Below are positions 46,860-54,958 of a stretch of 64,000 nucleotides of DNA, one piece after another (position 1 is the stretch's first letter; the number at the start of each line of letters is the position of its first letter). The position numbers and the translations under genes were made by a program. Source of the DNA: Microbacterium sp. CFH 31415 (GTDB lineage: Bacteria > Actinomycetota > Actinomycetes > Actinomycetales > Microbacteriaceae); NCBI RefSeq assembly GCF_022538185.1, contig NZ_JAKYXC010000002.1:1-64000 (forward strand). Direction: 5' to 3'. The notes beneath the pieces are model-generated. The model had not been told where the DNA came from and made no database searches. It was given only the letters and a program-made list of their open reading frames with translations.

Positions 46860-47989
46860 CTGATCCGAGCAACGTGACGCCGCTCGACACCCGCCGAATC
46901 CTCGAAGCCTTGGGCGACGAGCGGCGACCCTCCGGGCGACGCAAGCTGAGCGCCACGTCGCTCGCGGGCCGAGAGGGCGAGGCGACCGAATGGGCCATCG
47001 ACCGGATGGTGCCTCTCGGAGTCCTCACTGCCCTGGCCGGCCGCGCTGGCATCGCGAAGTCGACCGTCCTTGCCCTGCTGACGGCGTACTGGACGCACGG
47101 CATGCTTCCCGGCGACCTCAAGGGCAAGCCGACCAACGTCATGATCGTGTCGGGTGAGGACGACATCGACCGCCAGCTCGTCCCAAGGCTCAGAGCAGCG
47201 GGCGCGGACATGGATCGGGTGAGGGCCCTGGAAGTGACGCTGGAACGCTCGGAGGATGAGGAGGTTCCGACCGTGCTGGATCTGGCGCAAGACCTCGGCG
47301 ACCTCGAGGCGCTGATCCAGGAGACGGACACGCGCATCCTCATCGTGGACCCAATCGTGTCGTTCATCGATGGCAACCCGGATCGAGTCAAGGAGGTCCG
47401 CAACGCGCTGGATCCTCTCGCGGCAATGGCTCGGAGACTCAACATCGCGGTGATCGTGGTCGGTCACTTCCGCAAGTCAGGCGCTGGACCGGCAGGCGAC
47501 ATGATGAGCGGTTCCCACGCCTGGCGAGACATCGTGCGGTCCCTCATCATCATGGCGAAGGATCCCGAGTCCGACGAGCGGGTCACCACCGTCGACAAGC
47601 TCAACTACGGCAAGGAGGGGCTGTCCTGGGCGTACAACGTCGAGACGGTCGATGTGCCGGTGGGCGGCGGGCTAGCTGCGGTCGGCAGGGCGGTTCTCAC
47701 GGGCGAGTCGGATACCTCCGTGCATGACCTCATCGACCGTGAGCGAGAGGGCGCGAAGGTCCGCAACGCGAAGTACAACCTCGCTCACGCGATCCGCAAG
47801 GTGGTCGAAGCCGTGCAGGTCGCTCAGGAAGGCTCGGTGTCCATCGAGCAGATCTACGCGGCGTTCCCAGACGAGGAACAGAACGCTGTCAGGACGAACC
47901 TCTCTCGGCTGGTGAAGCGGAACGACCTTGCCCGGACCACCCACGGGCTTTACGAAAAGTTCCGCCTCCCGTTCGAGCCCGAGGACTGA
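46856..47989 (+). CDS. RepA/RecA-like replicative ATPase (AAA_25 type)
   Basis: Protein of 377 residues. Walker A is AGRAGIAKSTVLALL near residue 65, then NVMIVSGEDD and Walker B RILIVDPIVSFID near 163, VIVVGHFRKSG and SHAWRDIVRSL, as in hexameric RepA-type helicases next to Prim-Pol genes. The C-terminal part (AIRKVVEAVQVAQEGSVSIE) looks like a winged helix. With the primase it forms a complete minimal replication module for the element. Confidence 0.85.
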   Translation: MTDPSNVTPLDTRRILEALGDERRPSGRRKLSATSLAGREGEATEWAIDRMVPLGVLTALAGRAGIAKSTVLALLTAYWTHGMLPGDLKGKPTNVMIVSGEDDIDRQLVPRLRAAGADMDRVRALEVTLERSEDEEVPTVLDLAQDLGDLEALIQETDTRILIVDPIVSFIDGNPDRVKEVRNALDPLAAMARRLNIAVIVVGHFRKSGAGPAGDMMSGSHAWRDIVRSLIIMAKDPESDERVTTVDKLNYGKEGLSWAYNVETVDVPVGGGLAAVGRAVLTGESDTSVHDLIDREREGAKVRNAKYNLAHAIRKVVEAVQVAQEGSVSIEQIYAAFPDEEQNAVRTNLSRLVKRNDLARTTHGLYEKFRLPFEPED

Positions 47990-48086
47990 CCCGGAGCCTC
48001 GCGCGAGGACTTACAGGGCGCGTGCGCGGGATACCCACCCGCGCGCGCGCCCACACGTACGCGCGCGCACCTGATATGGAATTTAT

Positions 48087-48130
48087 GTAACTTTTGTCAA
48101 CTATCTCCAAGCAAGGTTGACAGTTGTTAC
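48087..48130. repeat. interrupted inverted repeat in the replication-recombinase gap
   Basis: GTAAC-tttt-GTCAAC (48087-48101) faces GTTGAC-agtt-GTTAC (48116-48130), with a 14-bp centre. It is in the most AT-rich stretch of the element, after the helicase gene. It could be an origin, a regulator site or a recombinase site. Upstream 47990-48070 is a GC-alternating stretch rich in CGCG. Confidence 0.6.
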
Positions 48131-48161
48131 ATCGAATACACCCCCGGGCGCGGGCCTGAGG

Positions 48162-48335
48162 CTACAGCTCGCCCGAACGCTCCCAGCGCTTGAACTCGCG
48201 CATGCCGTGGTACACCCCAAGCCGGATGATCCAGTAGAAGAACAGGAACGTCAGGACGAGGCTCAGGATGCCCACGACGATGGCCATCACCCAGAAGAGA
48301 AGCACCTGGTTCGGGTCGGAGAAGTCGAAGGTCAC
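48162..48335 (-). CDS. 57-residue single-span membrane protein
   Basis: Starts at GTG 48335 and gives VTFDFSDPNQVLLFWVMAIV followed by more hydrophobic residues to about position 38, then a basic tail (YHGMREFKRWERSGEL). One long or two short membrane helices with a positive C-terminus are expected. It is under the size limit of many gene finders. The position, alone on the minus strand between replication and recombination genes, is where phages and satellites often keep superinfection-exclusion or lysis-modulating proteins; that role is inference. The ribosome site is weak (TTGAGACC). Confidence 0.65.
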   Translation of the reverse strand: MTFDFSDPNQVLLFWVMAIVVGILSLVLTFLFFYWIIRLGVYHGMREFKRWERSGEL

Positions 48336-48607
48336 GGTCTCAACGTACTGGCGCGTCTGACTCGGAGCCGGTCACCACACGCTCAGGTCGATGAAGCCCT
48401 GAGTGTGACCCATCGAGGAAGCCATACGGGAGGTGGCTCGATTGGGGTCGATCCGCCAGTCCGGCGCGGATTGGAATGCGATTCACGATGACAGGAAAGC
48501 CCAGGCCAGCTGCGGAAACTGGTGGTTGCATCGAAGATACGTTCGAATACTGTTGATACTGAACCCGAACCGTGCGGTTGGGGTAAATCAACCTCGAGGG
48601 AGCCGCC

Positions 48608-49255
48608 GTGAAGGTAGCCGCGTACATCAGAGTGAGCACCAACAAGCAGGACCTCAGCATGGCCGCTCAACGGGACCTGATCGAGCGTTACGCGGCCTAC
48701 CGAGAGCACGAGGTGGTCGCCTGGATCACCGACCCCGACACCTCGGGCAAGGTGCCGATCGCCAAGCGCGAAGGTGGCGCGCAGATGCTCGCCCTGTTGG
48801 AGTCAGGCGAGGCGCACGGCGTGATCGTCACCAAGCTCGACAGACTGTCCCGCGATGTGCCTGACTTCGCGACGACCCTGGCCCGGTTTCGCCTCAACGG
48901 ATGGACGATCGCAGCGCTGGACCTCGACATCGACACTGCCACCGCGAACGGGGAGATGATCGCCAACATGGTCATCAACCTGAGCCAGTGGGAGAGGCGA
49001 ACCATCAGCGAACGGACCAAGACAGCCCTCGCCGAGTTGAAGCGACAGGGCAAGCCAGTCGGCAGGCCCTCGAAGACAGACCTCAAGGGCGAGGTCGTCA
49101 ACTACATCACCATGCGTCGCGAAGAGGGCGCTCGAATCTCACAGATCGCTCGCGAGCTGAACGAGGCCGGCCACACCACCGCGCACGGCAACCAGTTCTA
49201 TCCCTCGACCGTTGCCAAGCTGATTGAGCGGGTCACTACGCGCAGCGGCAGCTGA
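48608..49255 (+). CDS. small serine recombinase (resolvase/invertase type)
   Basis: Protein of 215 residues. The resolvase domain has the catalytic Ser in AAYIRVSTNKQDLSMAAQ (near residue 10) and the conserved Arg residues in VTKLDRLSRDV, then the long helix SQWERRTISERT. The C-terminal part is a short helix-turn-helix (GARISQIARELNEAGHTTA). GTG 48608 follows GAGGGAG. Unlike the integrase it lacks a zinc ribbon and coiled coil. Candidate jobs are multimer resolution, inversion or excision help. The preceding 48336-48607 contains only its promoter region (repeated ATACTG near 48555). Confidence 0.88.
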   Translation: MKVAAYIRVSTNKQDLSMAAQRDLIERYAAYREHEVVAWITDPDTSGKVPIAKREGGAQMLALLESGEAHGVIVTKLDRLSRDVPDFATTLARFRLNGWTIAALDLDIDTATANGEMIANMVINLSQWERRTISERTKTALAELKRQGKPVGRPSKTDLKGEVVNYITMRREEGARISQIARELNEAGHTTAHGNQFYPSTVAKLIERVTTRSGS

Positions 49256-49258
49256 AGG

Positions 49259-50116
49259 TCACGATTCAGAAGCCTTATTCCTCACCACCGCTTTGAGCAG
49301 CTTCGTTTCAACCAAGGGCAACTGTCCGTCAGAGTCGATCGGGCCCATCTCGACAGTGGGGTCGAGGTACGCCCCCTTCGACAGCTCTCCTTCCCCGTTG
49401 CCCCATGCAAAGAGCGCAAAGCCGTGCACAGTGACACGCACTCGGAGAGCGGGGACCTCGGGATAGACGACCTCGACGTTGTCGCGCTTCAACTCGTTCT
49501 CGAACGCGAAGTCCCGAGGCCCCAGGCGATAGGCATCGCCGAGCAACCCTTCCCGCATGAGGACCTCAACAGATTCGCCGATCCTTCGATGAGTCATTTG
49601 CGTTGATGCAGCGAGATCCCGAAGAGGCAGAACTACCTCGATGTTGTGAGCCGAGCCGGTTTGCTCAAAACCCTGCTCCAGGAGAATCTGACGCGCGCTT
49701 GCATAGATCACGTAGTGGAGCCGCAACTCATCGCTCGAAAGACGCCGGATGAGGGCGACCCAGCTCACTCCGCGGTCGCTCGAGCCATCCGGGGTGCGCG
49801 ATGAAGCCAGAACGCCGCTGAGATACTCGGACACGACCTCCGCGTCCGCATACTCCGCCGCCTCGAACACTTGCGAGGCCACGCGTGGGTTGGCGATGCC
49901 GGGATCAGCCTTTCCCGCGGCCCGCTTCTCGGTCTTGCGCAGAAGCTTGTCGAGGTTCCGCTCGCGGAGACGCTCTGCCCAGTTGTTGCCAATCACGTCA
50001 GCTGATGGCCCGAACAGGCGCGTGATCAGTCCGCCAGTCTCTTTGGCAGCAGAGTCCGCCATCTTCTCGCCGAAAGCTCCCACCTTGACGACTGCACCGG
50101 TAACGATCGGGTCCAC
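49259..50116 (-). CDS. Abi-alpha-like (DUF4393) protein, abortive infection candidate
   Basis: Protein of 285 residues resembling the Abi_alpha/DUF4393 family: FGEKMADSAAKETGGLITRL at the N-terminus, LFGPSADVIGNNWAERLRER, and ADAEVVSEYLSGVLASSRTP with GVSWVALIRRLSSDELRLHY. The C-terminus has a small beta domain (VPALRVRVTVHGFALFAWGN). Members have been linked to phage abortive infection, but the mechanism is not established. GTG 50116 is used because GGAGG is four bases upstream; ATG 50131 is the alternative. Convergent with the small recombinase, 3 bp apart. Confidence 0.72.
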   Translation of the reverse strand: MDPIVTGAVVKVGAFGEKMADSAAKETGGLITRLFGPSADVIGNNWAERLRERNLDKLLRKTEKRAAGKADPGIANPRVASQVFEAAEYADAEVVSEYLSGVLASSRTPDGSSDRGVSWVALIRRLSSDELRLHYVIYASARQILLEQGFEQTGSAHNIEVVLPLRDLAASTQMTHRRIGESVEVLMREGLLGDAYRLGPRDFAFENELKRDNVEVVYPEVPALRVRVTVHGFALFAWGNGEGELSKGAYLDPTVEMGPIDSDGQLPLVETKLLKAVVRNKASES

Positions 50117-50265
50117 TTCGCCTCCATCCACAGCCGAAGGTTATCGACCCTCGCGCACCAGGCGTCGCGACACTCGGAGAGGCCTCCTAGGCGCATCTCG
50201 CGCGCCGAAGGACTAGGAGTCGATAGATCACTCGACTCTCGGCCCTGAGATGCTTGTAGGCGCTT

Positions 50266-50481
50266 CTACGGAATCAGCCCCTCGCGGCGGTACCGCTCAA
50301 TCCTCGCCTCAAAGCCCGCGCGCCTATCCGTCTCGTATGGCGTCCAGAGGTCGGGCCGCTCTGTGACATCGACGCCGCCGTGCGTCACACGCTCCCACTG
50401 CGGCTCCGAGCCCGCGCGTAGGTAGGTGAGTTCGAGCCGCTCATTCACGACGCCATCGCGCGAGCCAGGTCGAGGATCCAT
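50266..50481 (-). CDS. short hypothetical protein, 71 aa
   Basis: Product runs MDPRPGSRDGVVNERLELTY to RIERYRREGLIP; the middle (WERVTHGGVDVTERPDLWTP) looks like a folded small domain. A start at GTG 50448 (VNERLELTY) is possible. No family recognised. It lies in the leftward run between two other uncharacterised genes, with no overlap. Confidence 0.5.
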   Translation of the reverse strand: MDPRPGSRDGVVNERLELTYLRAGSEPQWERVTHGGVDVTERPDLWTPYETDRRAGFEARIERYRREGLIP

Positions 50482-50501
50482 GCACGCACGATACGCCCCG
50501 C

Positions 50502-51083
50502 CTAGGACCCCGCGGGACCATCGATGAAACCCTCTTCCTGGTACCAGCGAATCTTCCTCTTCGCGATGTCTACTAAGTCAGCAGCGGTGCGGCACCACTG
50601 GCCGAGAAAGAAGTCCCGCCCGCCTTCTCGTACTTCTAGTGAAGCGGCCCACTTGCCCCAGTCTGCGTGGAGGTGGCGTCCGTGAAGCTCGACCTCAACA
50701 ATCTCCCACTGTGTGACGTCGTTGTCGCCGATCCGCAGTCCAAAACCTTCCGGCACGGTGCGAGCCGTAGCAATCTTCCGAAACTCGATGAGGTCACCGC
50801 GCATAACCGGATGGTCCACCAGAGCCATGCGGGCGAGGGAATCCACGACTTTGGTCAGACATACCTGGTCCTTGGCGCTGTAGAACTTCCGGAGGACGCC
50901 AGCGTGCAAGATGACCGTCCAGTACTCGGCTCGGCTCGGGGATCCGAAGAGGTCGTACTTGCGAGGGAGCGGAAAGGTCTCGGCCAGATCGGCGTACGAG
51001 TCGGCCGTATCAAGAAACATGTCGATCCGGGTGGCGTCGTCTGGCGGCGCGGGGACGTTCTCGTACAGCGGGGAGTGTGCCAT
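50502..51083 (-). CDS. hypothetical protein, 193 aa
   Basis: Soluble, mildly acidic protein beginning MAHSPLYENVPAPPDDATRI. Aromatic-rich central part (AEYWTVILHAGVLRKFYSAK) and C-terminal WCRRTAAD-like block (GQWCRTAADLVDIAKRKIRW) suggest an alpha/beta fold. No known motif or catalytic pattern is clear. Within the defence-like block, GC content is below the host. Function unknown. Confidence 0.6.
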   Translation of the reverse strand: MAHSPLYENVPAPPDDATRIDMFLDTADSYADLAETFPLPRKYDLFGSPSRAEYWTVILHAGVLRKFYSAKDQVCLTKVVDSLARMALVDHPVMRGDLIEFRKIATARTVPEGFGLRIGDNDVTQWEIVEVELHGRHLHADWGKWAASLEVREGGRDFFLGQWCRTAADLVDIAKRKIRWYQEEGFIDGPAGS

Positions 51084-51222
51084 CCCCGCAAGCTAGCGCG
51101 TCAATCGGCCTACCTGAAACTGACGGGCTACTCGACCGCTTCTAGCAGGATCGCGTCAGAGTGGCGCGACGCGACCCGCGCGGCAACGCATGAGCGAGGG
51201 CGGTCTGTGAGACCGTCTCCTT

Positions 51223-52023
51223 GTGAAGTTCTCAGAGCGATACGGATACACGGAGGCCCGCACGGTGGCGCAGGTCGAGTCGATGGACTCGCCGCTCCGC
51301 ACGGCTCTGTGGAACGTCACTTATCAACGCTTCCTGAAGGACTTTGACACATACGAGTACCGCAACGGCGCATCGATGATGCGCGTACTCTGGGCGTCCC
51401 TCTTCCACTGGGACATCGCCACCGTCCCGGAGTTTGCGTCCGGCGCTGCCAAGACGCTGCGGATGATGTTCGAGAACGAGGAGTGGTACGTCGTCTACGA
51501 CATCGTTCAGACAATCGTCACGACAGTGAATGAACCAGAACTAACGACCGTCTACAACGAGGTACTGGAAACCCACCTCGCCGGCTACCGAATCATCGAC
51601 GGAGACGTGACGCCCCTCTCAGATGCACGAGAGGTTGAGTCGGTCGAAGACGCGATCGCCAACTCCGGCCCGTACGCAGCCGTTCGCCACCACCTTCGCA
51701 CCGCGCTGACCCTGTACTCCCGGCTAGAGAATCCCGACTACGCGAACTCCGTCAAGGAGTCCATAAGTTCCGTCGAGGCAATCGCCCGAATCCTGACAGG
51801 GAAGAACGCTCTTGGTCCGGCGCTGGATGAGCTACGGTCCCGAAACCCCGATCTCCACCCTGCGTTGGTGGCCGGCTGGAAGTCGCTCTACGGATTCACT
51901 AGCGACGCCCCGGCCATTCGGCACGGTGGAGCCCATGCTCCCGACGTGAGCCAAGACCTTGCGCGTTATTTCTTGGTGACTTGCTCCGCGATCGTCAATT
52001 TCTTGATCGGGACCGCACGCTGA
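51223..52023 (+). CDS. AbiJ N-terminal-domain-4 / HEPN-like protein
   Basis: Protein of 266 residues starting at GTG 51223. FSERYGYTEARTVAQVESMD followed by LRTALWNVTYQRFL matches the AbiJ_NTD4 domain found in abortive infection proteins. The C-terminal half is helical and ends in AIRHGGAHAPDVSQDLARYF, where R-H-G-G-A-H fits the HEPN R-x4-H nuclease motif. HEPN proteins of this kind often cleave RNA on infection. It is the only rightward gene of the cargo block, with its stop touching the stop of the membrane-HEPN gene. Confidence 0.75.
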   Translation: MKFSERYGYTEARTVAQVESMDSPLRTALWNVTYQRFLKDFDTYEYRNGASMMRVLWASLFHWDIATVPEFASGAAKTLRMMFENEEWYVVYDIVQTIVTTVNEPELTTVYNEVLETHLAGYRIIDGDVTPLSDAREVESVEDAIANSGPYAAVRHHLRTALTLYSRLENPDYANSVKESISSVEAIARILTGKNALGPALDELRSRNPDLHPALVAGWKSLYGFTSDAPAIRHGGAHAPDVSQDLARYFLVTCSAIVNFLIGTAR

Positions 52024-52866
52024 CTACCGGCCGACCTTGTGCTCCTTGATGTAGGCGTCCAGGAATCTTTCGAGGTCTCGCAAGTAGTCCATACCGACTC
52101 GGAGCTCAGCGTCGCTTGTTCGCCGACCGTGCGCTACGGCGTTCCGGACATTTAGGACCTTCACTAGATCATTTCGGCGAGTCTCATCTAGTACGTGAAG
52201 GGCCGAGAGACGGTCCAGGAGCAGCCCGATGGGGTAGTCCTCAACGTCTGCGCGGCTCATGCCGAGCGCCACGCTCGCGAGCGAGCGGATTCTCTCCTCG
52301 ACTCGCATCCACTCATGCAGGAAGTCCGACGACTCGCTAGCGATGTACGCGCTCCCGTCCCAAGCGGCGTAGGCCGCTCGGCTGTCAGCGATGGCGTCTG
52401 CCTTGGCACGTTCGGCCGCGGCCAGCTGGAACGCGGCTTCGGCTCGTTCCGACTCGGCCCGATCGGCGTACCGGAAACCGACGAGAGCGCCTGCGCCAGC
52501 CAGCGTCGCAGTGCCGAAGGAGACCAGCACAGTCGCTGTGAGATCACCCGAAACGTTGAACATGAGCGGCAAAGCGTATGCCAGCAGGAATGCCACCAAA
52601 GTAAGGCCGAGGAGGACGAAGACAAGGAAGTTGGGGCGGCTGCCTCGACGACGAGTCGTGTGAAGCGCGTACCAGACGTCGCGGTCCGCATTCCGGGCCT
52701 CAAGCGCCTCGACGGTGTTCACAATGTCCCTCGGGGTCAGCGCCTGACCGGCGGTGAGGTGAGTTGCCTCCGCAAGCACACGTGCCTCGTACTGGGCGAG
52801 ATACTCCTGAAGAGTTGCTCTGGCCGCATCGGACATCTGGACGTCGTGCCGGTTGCTCTCGTTCAT
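52024..52866 (-). CDS. membrane-anchored HEPN-like protein
   Basis: Protein of 280 residues. The N-terminal 90 residues are helical and soluble, two membrane segments follow at about 95-145 (FLVFVLLGLTLVAFLLAYAL and LTATVLVSFGTATLAGAG), then an Ala-rich coil, and a helical C-terminal domain with VLNVRNAVAHGRRTSDAELR. RNAVAH fits the HEPN R-x4-H motif. GGAGG lies eight bases before ATG 52866, which overlaps the stop of the upstream membrane gene (ATGA). The pair could be a two-gene defence module. Confidence 0.65.
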   Translation of the reverse strand: MNESNRHDVQMSDAARATLQEYLAQYEARVLAEATHLTAGQALTPRDIVNTVEALEARNADRDVWYALHTTRRRGSRPNFLVFVLLGLTLVAFLLAYALPLMFNVSGDLTATVLVSFGTATLAGAGALVGFRYADRAESERAEAAFQLAAAERAKADAIADSRAAYAAWDGSAYIASESSDFLHEWMRVEERIRSLASVALGMSRADVEDYPIGLLLDRLSALHVLDETRRNDLVKVLNVRNAVAHGRRTSDAELRVGMDYLRDLERFLDAYIKEHKVGR

Positions 52867-53312
52867 CGCCGTGACCTCCAATCAATGACTTCAACGATCA
52901 CGGTCAGCATGACTGTCAGGACCAGGCTGATGGTGAAGAGGTAGCCGAACCCGCTCCAGGCCTCCGGGACAACCATGAAGGTAAGGAAGATGCTCGTTGC
53001 GATGACGAGAATCGCCTGCGCGATCCTGCCCACGAGGTACCACGCGCTACGTGGGCGCAAAGTCGACCCACTTTCCCGCACCCAGGTTGCGGCACGTTCG
53101 ATGTGCTTGCTGTGGTACTCACGGGGCGCGCGACGGTTTGTCCGCTCTTGCTCTTCAAGGTTGCTCGCTTCGCGCAGGACAGCTCGTGCGAACTTCTCTA
53201 CTGCGGTCACGTAGCTTACCCGCGGCGGCCCCGCGAGCACGCTCGAACCGGGGACGGCGAGAACCACTTTGTCGGAGGCGGCCGGCCCCGCAGGTGGCGG
53301 TTGTGTTGTCAC
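52863..53312 (-). CDS. two-span membrane protein, partner of the HEPN gene
   Basis: Protein of 149 residues starting at GTG 53312. The first 85 residues are soluble and charged (FARAVLREASNLEEQERTNR, then RREYHSKHIERAATW-like), the last 55 form two membrane segments (IAQAILVIATSIFLTFMVV and YLFTISLVLTVMLTVIVEV). Its stop overlaps the start of the membrane-HEPN gene. No family recognised. It follows the integrase by 70 bp on the same strand. Confidence 0.6.
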   Translation of the reverse strand: MTTQPPPAGPAASDKVVLAVPGSSVLAGPPRVSYVTAVEKFARAVLREASNLEEQERTNRRAPREYHSKHIERAATWVRESGSTLRPRSAWYLVGRIAQAILVIATSIFLTFMVVPEAWSGFGYLFTISLVLTVMLTVIVEVIDWRSRR

Positions 53313-53382
53313 GTCATCCCATCCGGCTCAGCAAGTTGACGCCACTCTATCGATCTGCGCGTGGTGCTGACGGCGTGTCTCG

Positions 53383-54927
53383 TCACGCCCAGTCGATCGT
53401 TACCCTGGCCTCGACCGCTTGACGAAGGATGGCAGCTCGCGCGTTGGAGTAGTCCTCGTCAGACTCGTTGCGAAGCTGGGGCCGCGTGCGAGGCATCCCC
53501 TCGGGCCATTCGTCAACGACCACGCGGGCGATCAGCAGCCGCAGGAACTCTCGGCGCTGCCCTGGCGTCCATTCCGTCCACCGAGCGAGGATCGCGTCTC
53601 GGGGTCCGAACGCCTGCTCGATGTCGGGCGCACCAACCAGCGCCTGGATGTCCTTGCCGATCTGCTCGACCTCGGCCTCGACTGACTGAATCTCTGAGCG
53701 AAGCCGTTCCTTCGTGATGAGCCCATCGAGGGCGAGGTCTTCGGCGCGCGCACGCTTCTCGAAAAGCGCCTCGCGCTTCGCGTTCAGCGCGGCGATCTTG
53801 CTCTGAGCGTCAGGGTCACGCTCGGCTTTGCGCTTCTGCCAGTACTCGGAGTCGTTGAGGCGAGCGATGGCCTGCTCGAACACGTAGCCCTCCAGGAGGT
53901 CGTGGTCGATGTTCACCCGGCCGGTGTCCTGCATAACCGTGATCTTCTCGCCGTTCCGAGTAGTCACGCGCTCGACGCGAGGGTGATTCTTCGGGTCGGG
54001 TCCGTGTACGCGGGCGAGGCATCCGATGGCAGGGCGCTTACCCGAACCGCCCCCGGACTTGGTGGCCGTGATGAGAGGCTTTCCGCACTTCGCGCAGACG
54101 GTGAGCCCGCCGCCCATTGAGTACTTCCCGCCCTTCACCCCGGGTGAGTGAACGACCTTGCGAGAAGGGTCGGTCAGGAGGCGCGTAACGCGGTCGAAGG
54201 TCTCAGGATCGATGATGGGTTCCCAGCCGACCTTGCCCGCTTTGGTCTCACCCAGCATCGAGCGGTTGAGCATGATCGAGCGCAGGTTCGCCTGCCGCCA
54301 GTGGTTCCCGCCGCGGGTTTTGACGCCCTGGTTGTTCCAGTCGGTGACGATCGCGTGCATGGGCTCGCGGAAGTCGAGCAGGCGCTGGGCGACCTCGTGG
54401 ATGCGCTTCACTTCGACGGGCTCTGGGACCAGGCGGCCGGCCTCCGCTCGGTACCCGTAGGGCGGAATCCCACCGTGCCACTCGCCTCGCTCGGCTTTCG
54501 CCGCCTTATGCCGTCGCTGGCGCTCACTCGCGCGTCGAGTCTCGAAGCGAGCGATACCGGCGATCATCGTGGCGCGGAACTCACCATCAGCCGAGGTCAG
54601 GTCAATCTCGCCGTCGACGGTGACGACCTGCGCGCCTCGCTCGATGAGCTTGTTGAGGTCGGAGGTACTGCGAACGAGCCGGTCGAGGTCCACCGCGATG
54701 ATCACCTCGAACTCGCGGCCCACCCTGCCGAGCATCTCGTGCCAACGAGTGCCCTCGCCGCGGGCGCTCGACGCCCGAACCTCGTTGTCGTCGAAGACCG
54801 CGACAATCGGCCAACCGCGCGCGCTCGCGAGGTCGGTACAGCGCTTGCGCTGCGCGTCGATACCTTCCGCACGGTCAAGCGACTGGCGAAGATAGAGCGC
54901 GGCGCGGCGCGGGGTTGAAGTGCTCAT
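53383..54927 (-). CDS. int: large serine recombinase (integrase)
   Basis: Integrase of 514 residues. The resolvase domain (1-150) has the catalytic Ser in ALYLRQSLDRAEGIDAQ near residue 14 and the Arg motif VDLDRLVRSTSDL. The Recombinase domain (about 165-290) includes GIPPYGYRAE and GVKTRGGNHWRQANLRSIML. A zinc ribbon begins LTVCAKCGKPLI. A coiled coil follows (KIAALNAKREALFEKRARAE). This is the standard layout of phage large serine integrases. ATG 54927 is 41 bp from the right attachment core, with TACAAT (54938-54933) five bases before it. It must have catalysed insertion in comM; excision would need a directionality factor, not identified here. Confidence 0.93.
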   Translation of the reverse strand: MSTSTPRRAALYLRQSLDRAEGIDAQRKRCTDLASARGWPIVAVFDDNEVRASSARGEGTRWHEMLGRVGREFEVIIAVDLDRLVRSTSDLNKLIERGAQVVTVDGEIDLTSADGEFRATMIAGIARFETRRASERQRRHKAAKAERGEWHGGIPPYGYRAEAGRLVPEPVEVKRIHEVAQRLLDFREPMHAIVTDWNNQGVKTRGGNHWRQANLRSIMLNRSMLGETKAGKVGWEPIIDPETFDRVTRLLTDPSRKVVHSPGVKGGKYSMGGGLTVCAKCGKPLITATKSGGGSGKRPAIGCLARVHGPDPKNHPRVERVTTRNGEKITVMQDTGRVNIDHDLLEGYVFEQAIARLNDSEYWQKRKAERDPDAQSKIAALNAKREALFEKRARAEDLALDGLITKERLRSEIQSVEAEVEQIGKDIQALVGAPDIEQAFGPRDAILARWTEWTPGQRREFLRLLIARVVVDEWPEGMPRTRPQLRNESDEDYSNARAAILRQAVEARVTIDWA

Positions 54928-54932
54928 AGTCG

Positions 54933-54938
54933 ATTGTA
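54933..54938 (-). promoter_or_regulatory. -10 box of the integrase at the element edge
   Basis: TACAAT on the minus strand, five bases before the integrase ATG. A -35 would fall at about 54956-54961, next to the attachment core, so integration state could change promoter strength. Confidence 0.4.
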
Positions 54939-54958
54939 TTACAAGGGTGACTTTCTGA

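Noticed and set aside
47990..48075. CGCG-rich repeats as a CRISPR or tandem array
   Set aside because: There is no repeat-spacer periodicity; it is an alternating CG stretch only.
48340..48660. 106-codon minus-strand frame over the recombinase promoter
   Set aside because: It starts inside the recombinase gene in antisense, has no ribosome site and no domain; the GTG-started 57-residue ORF further left is the better candidate.
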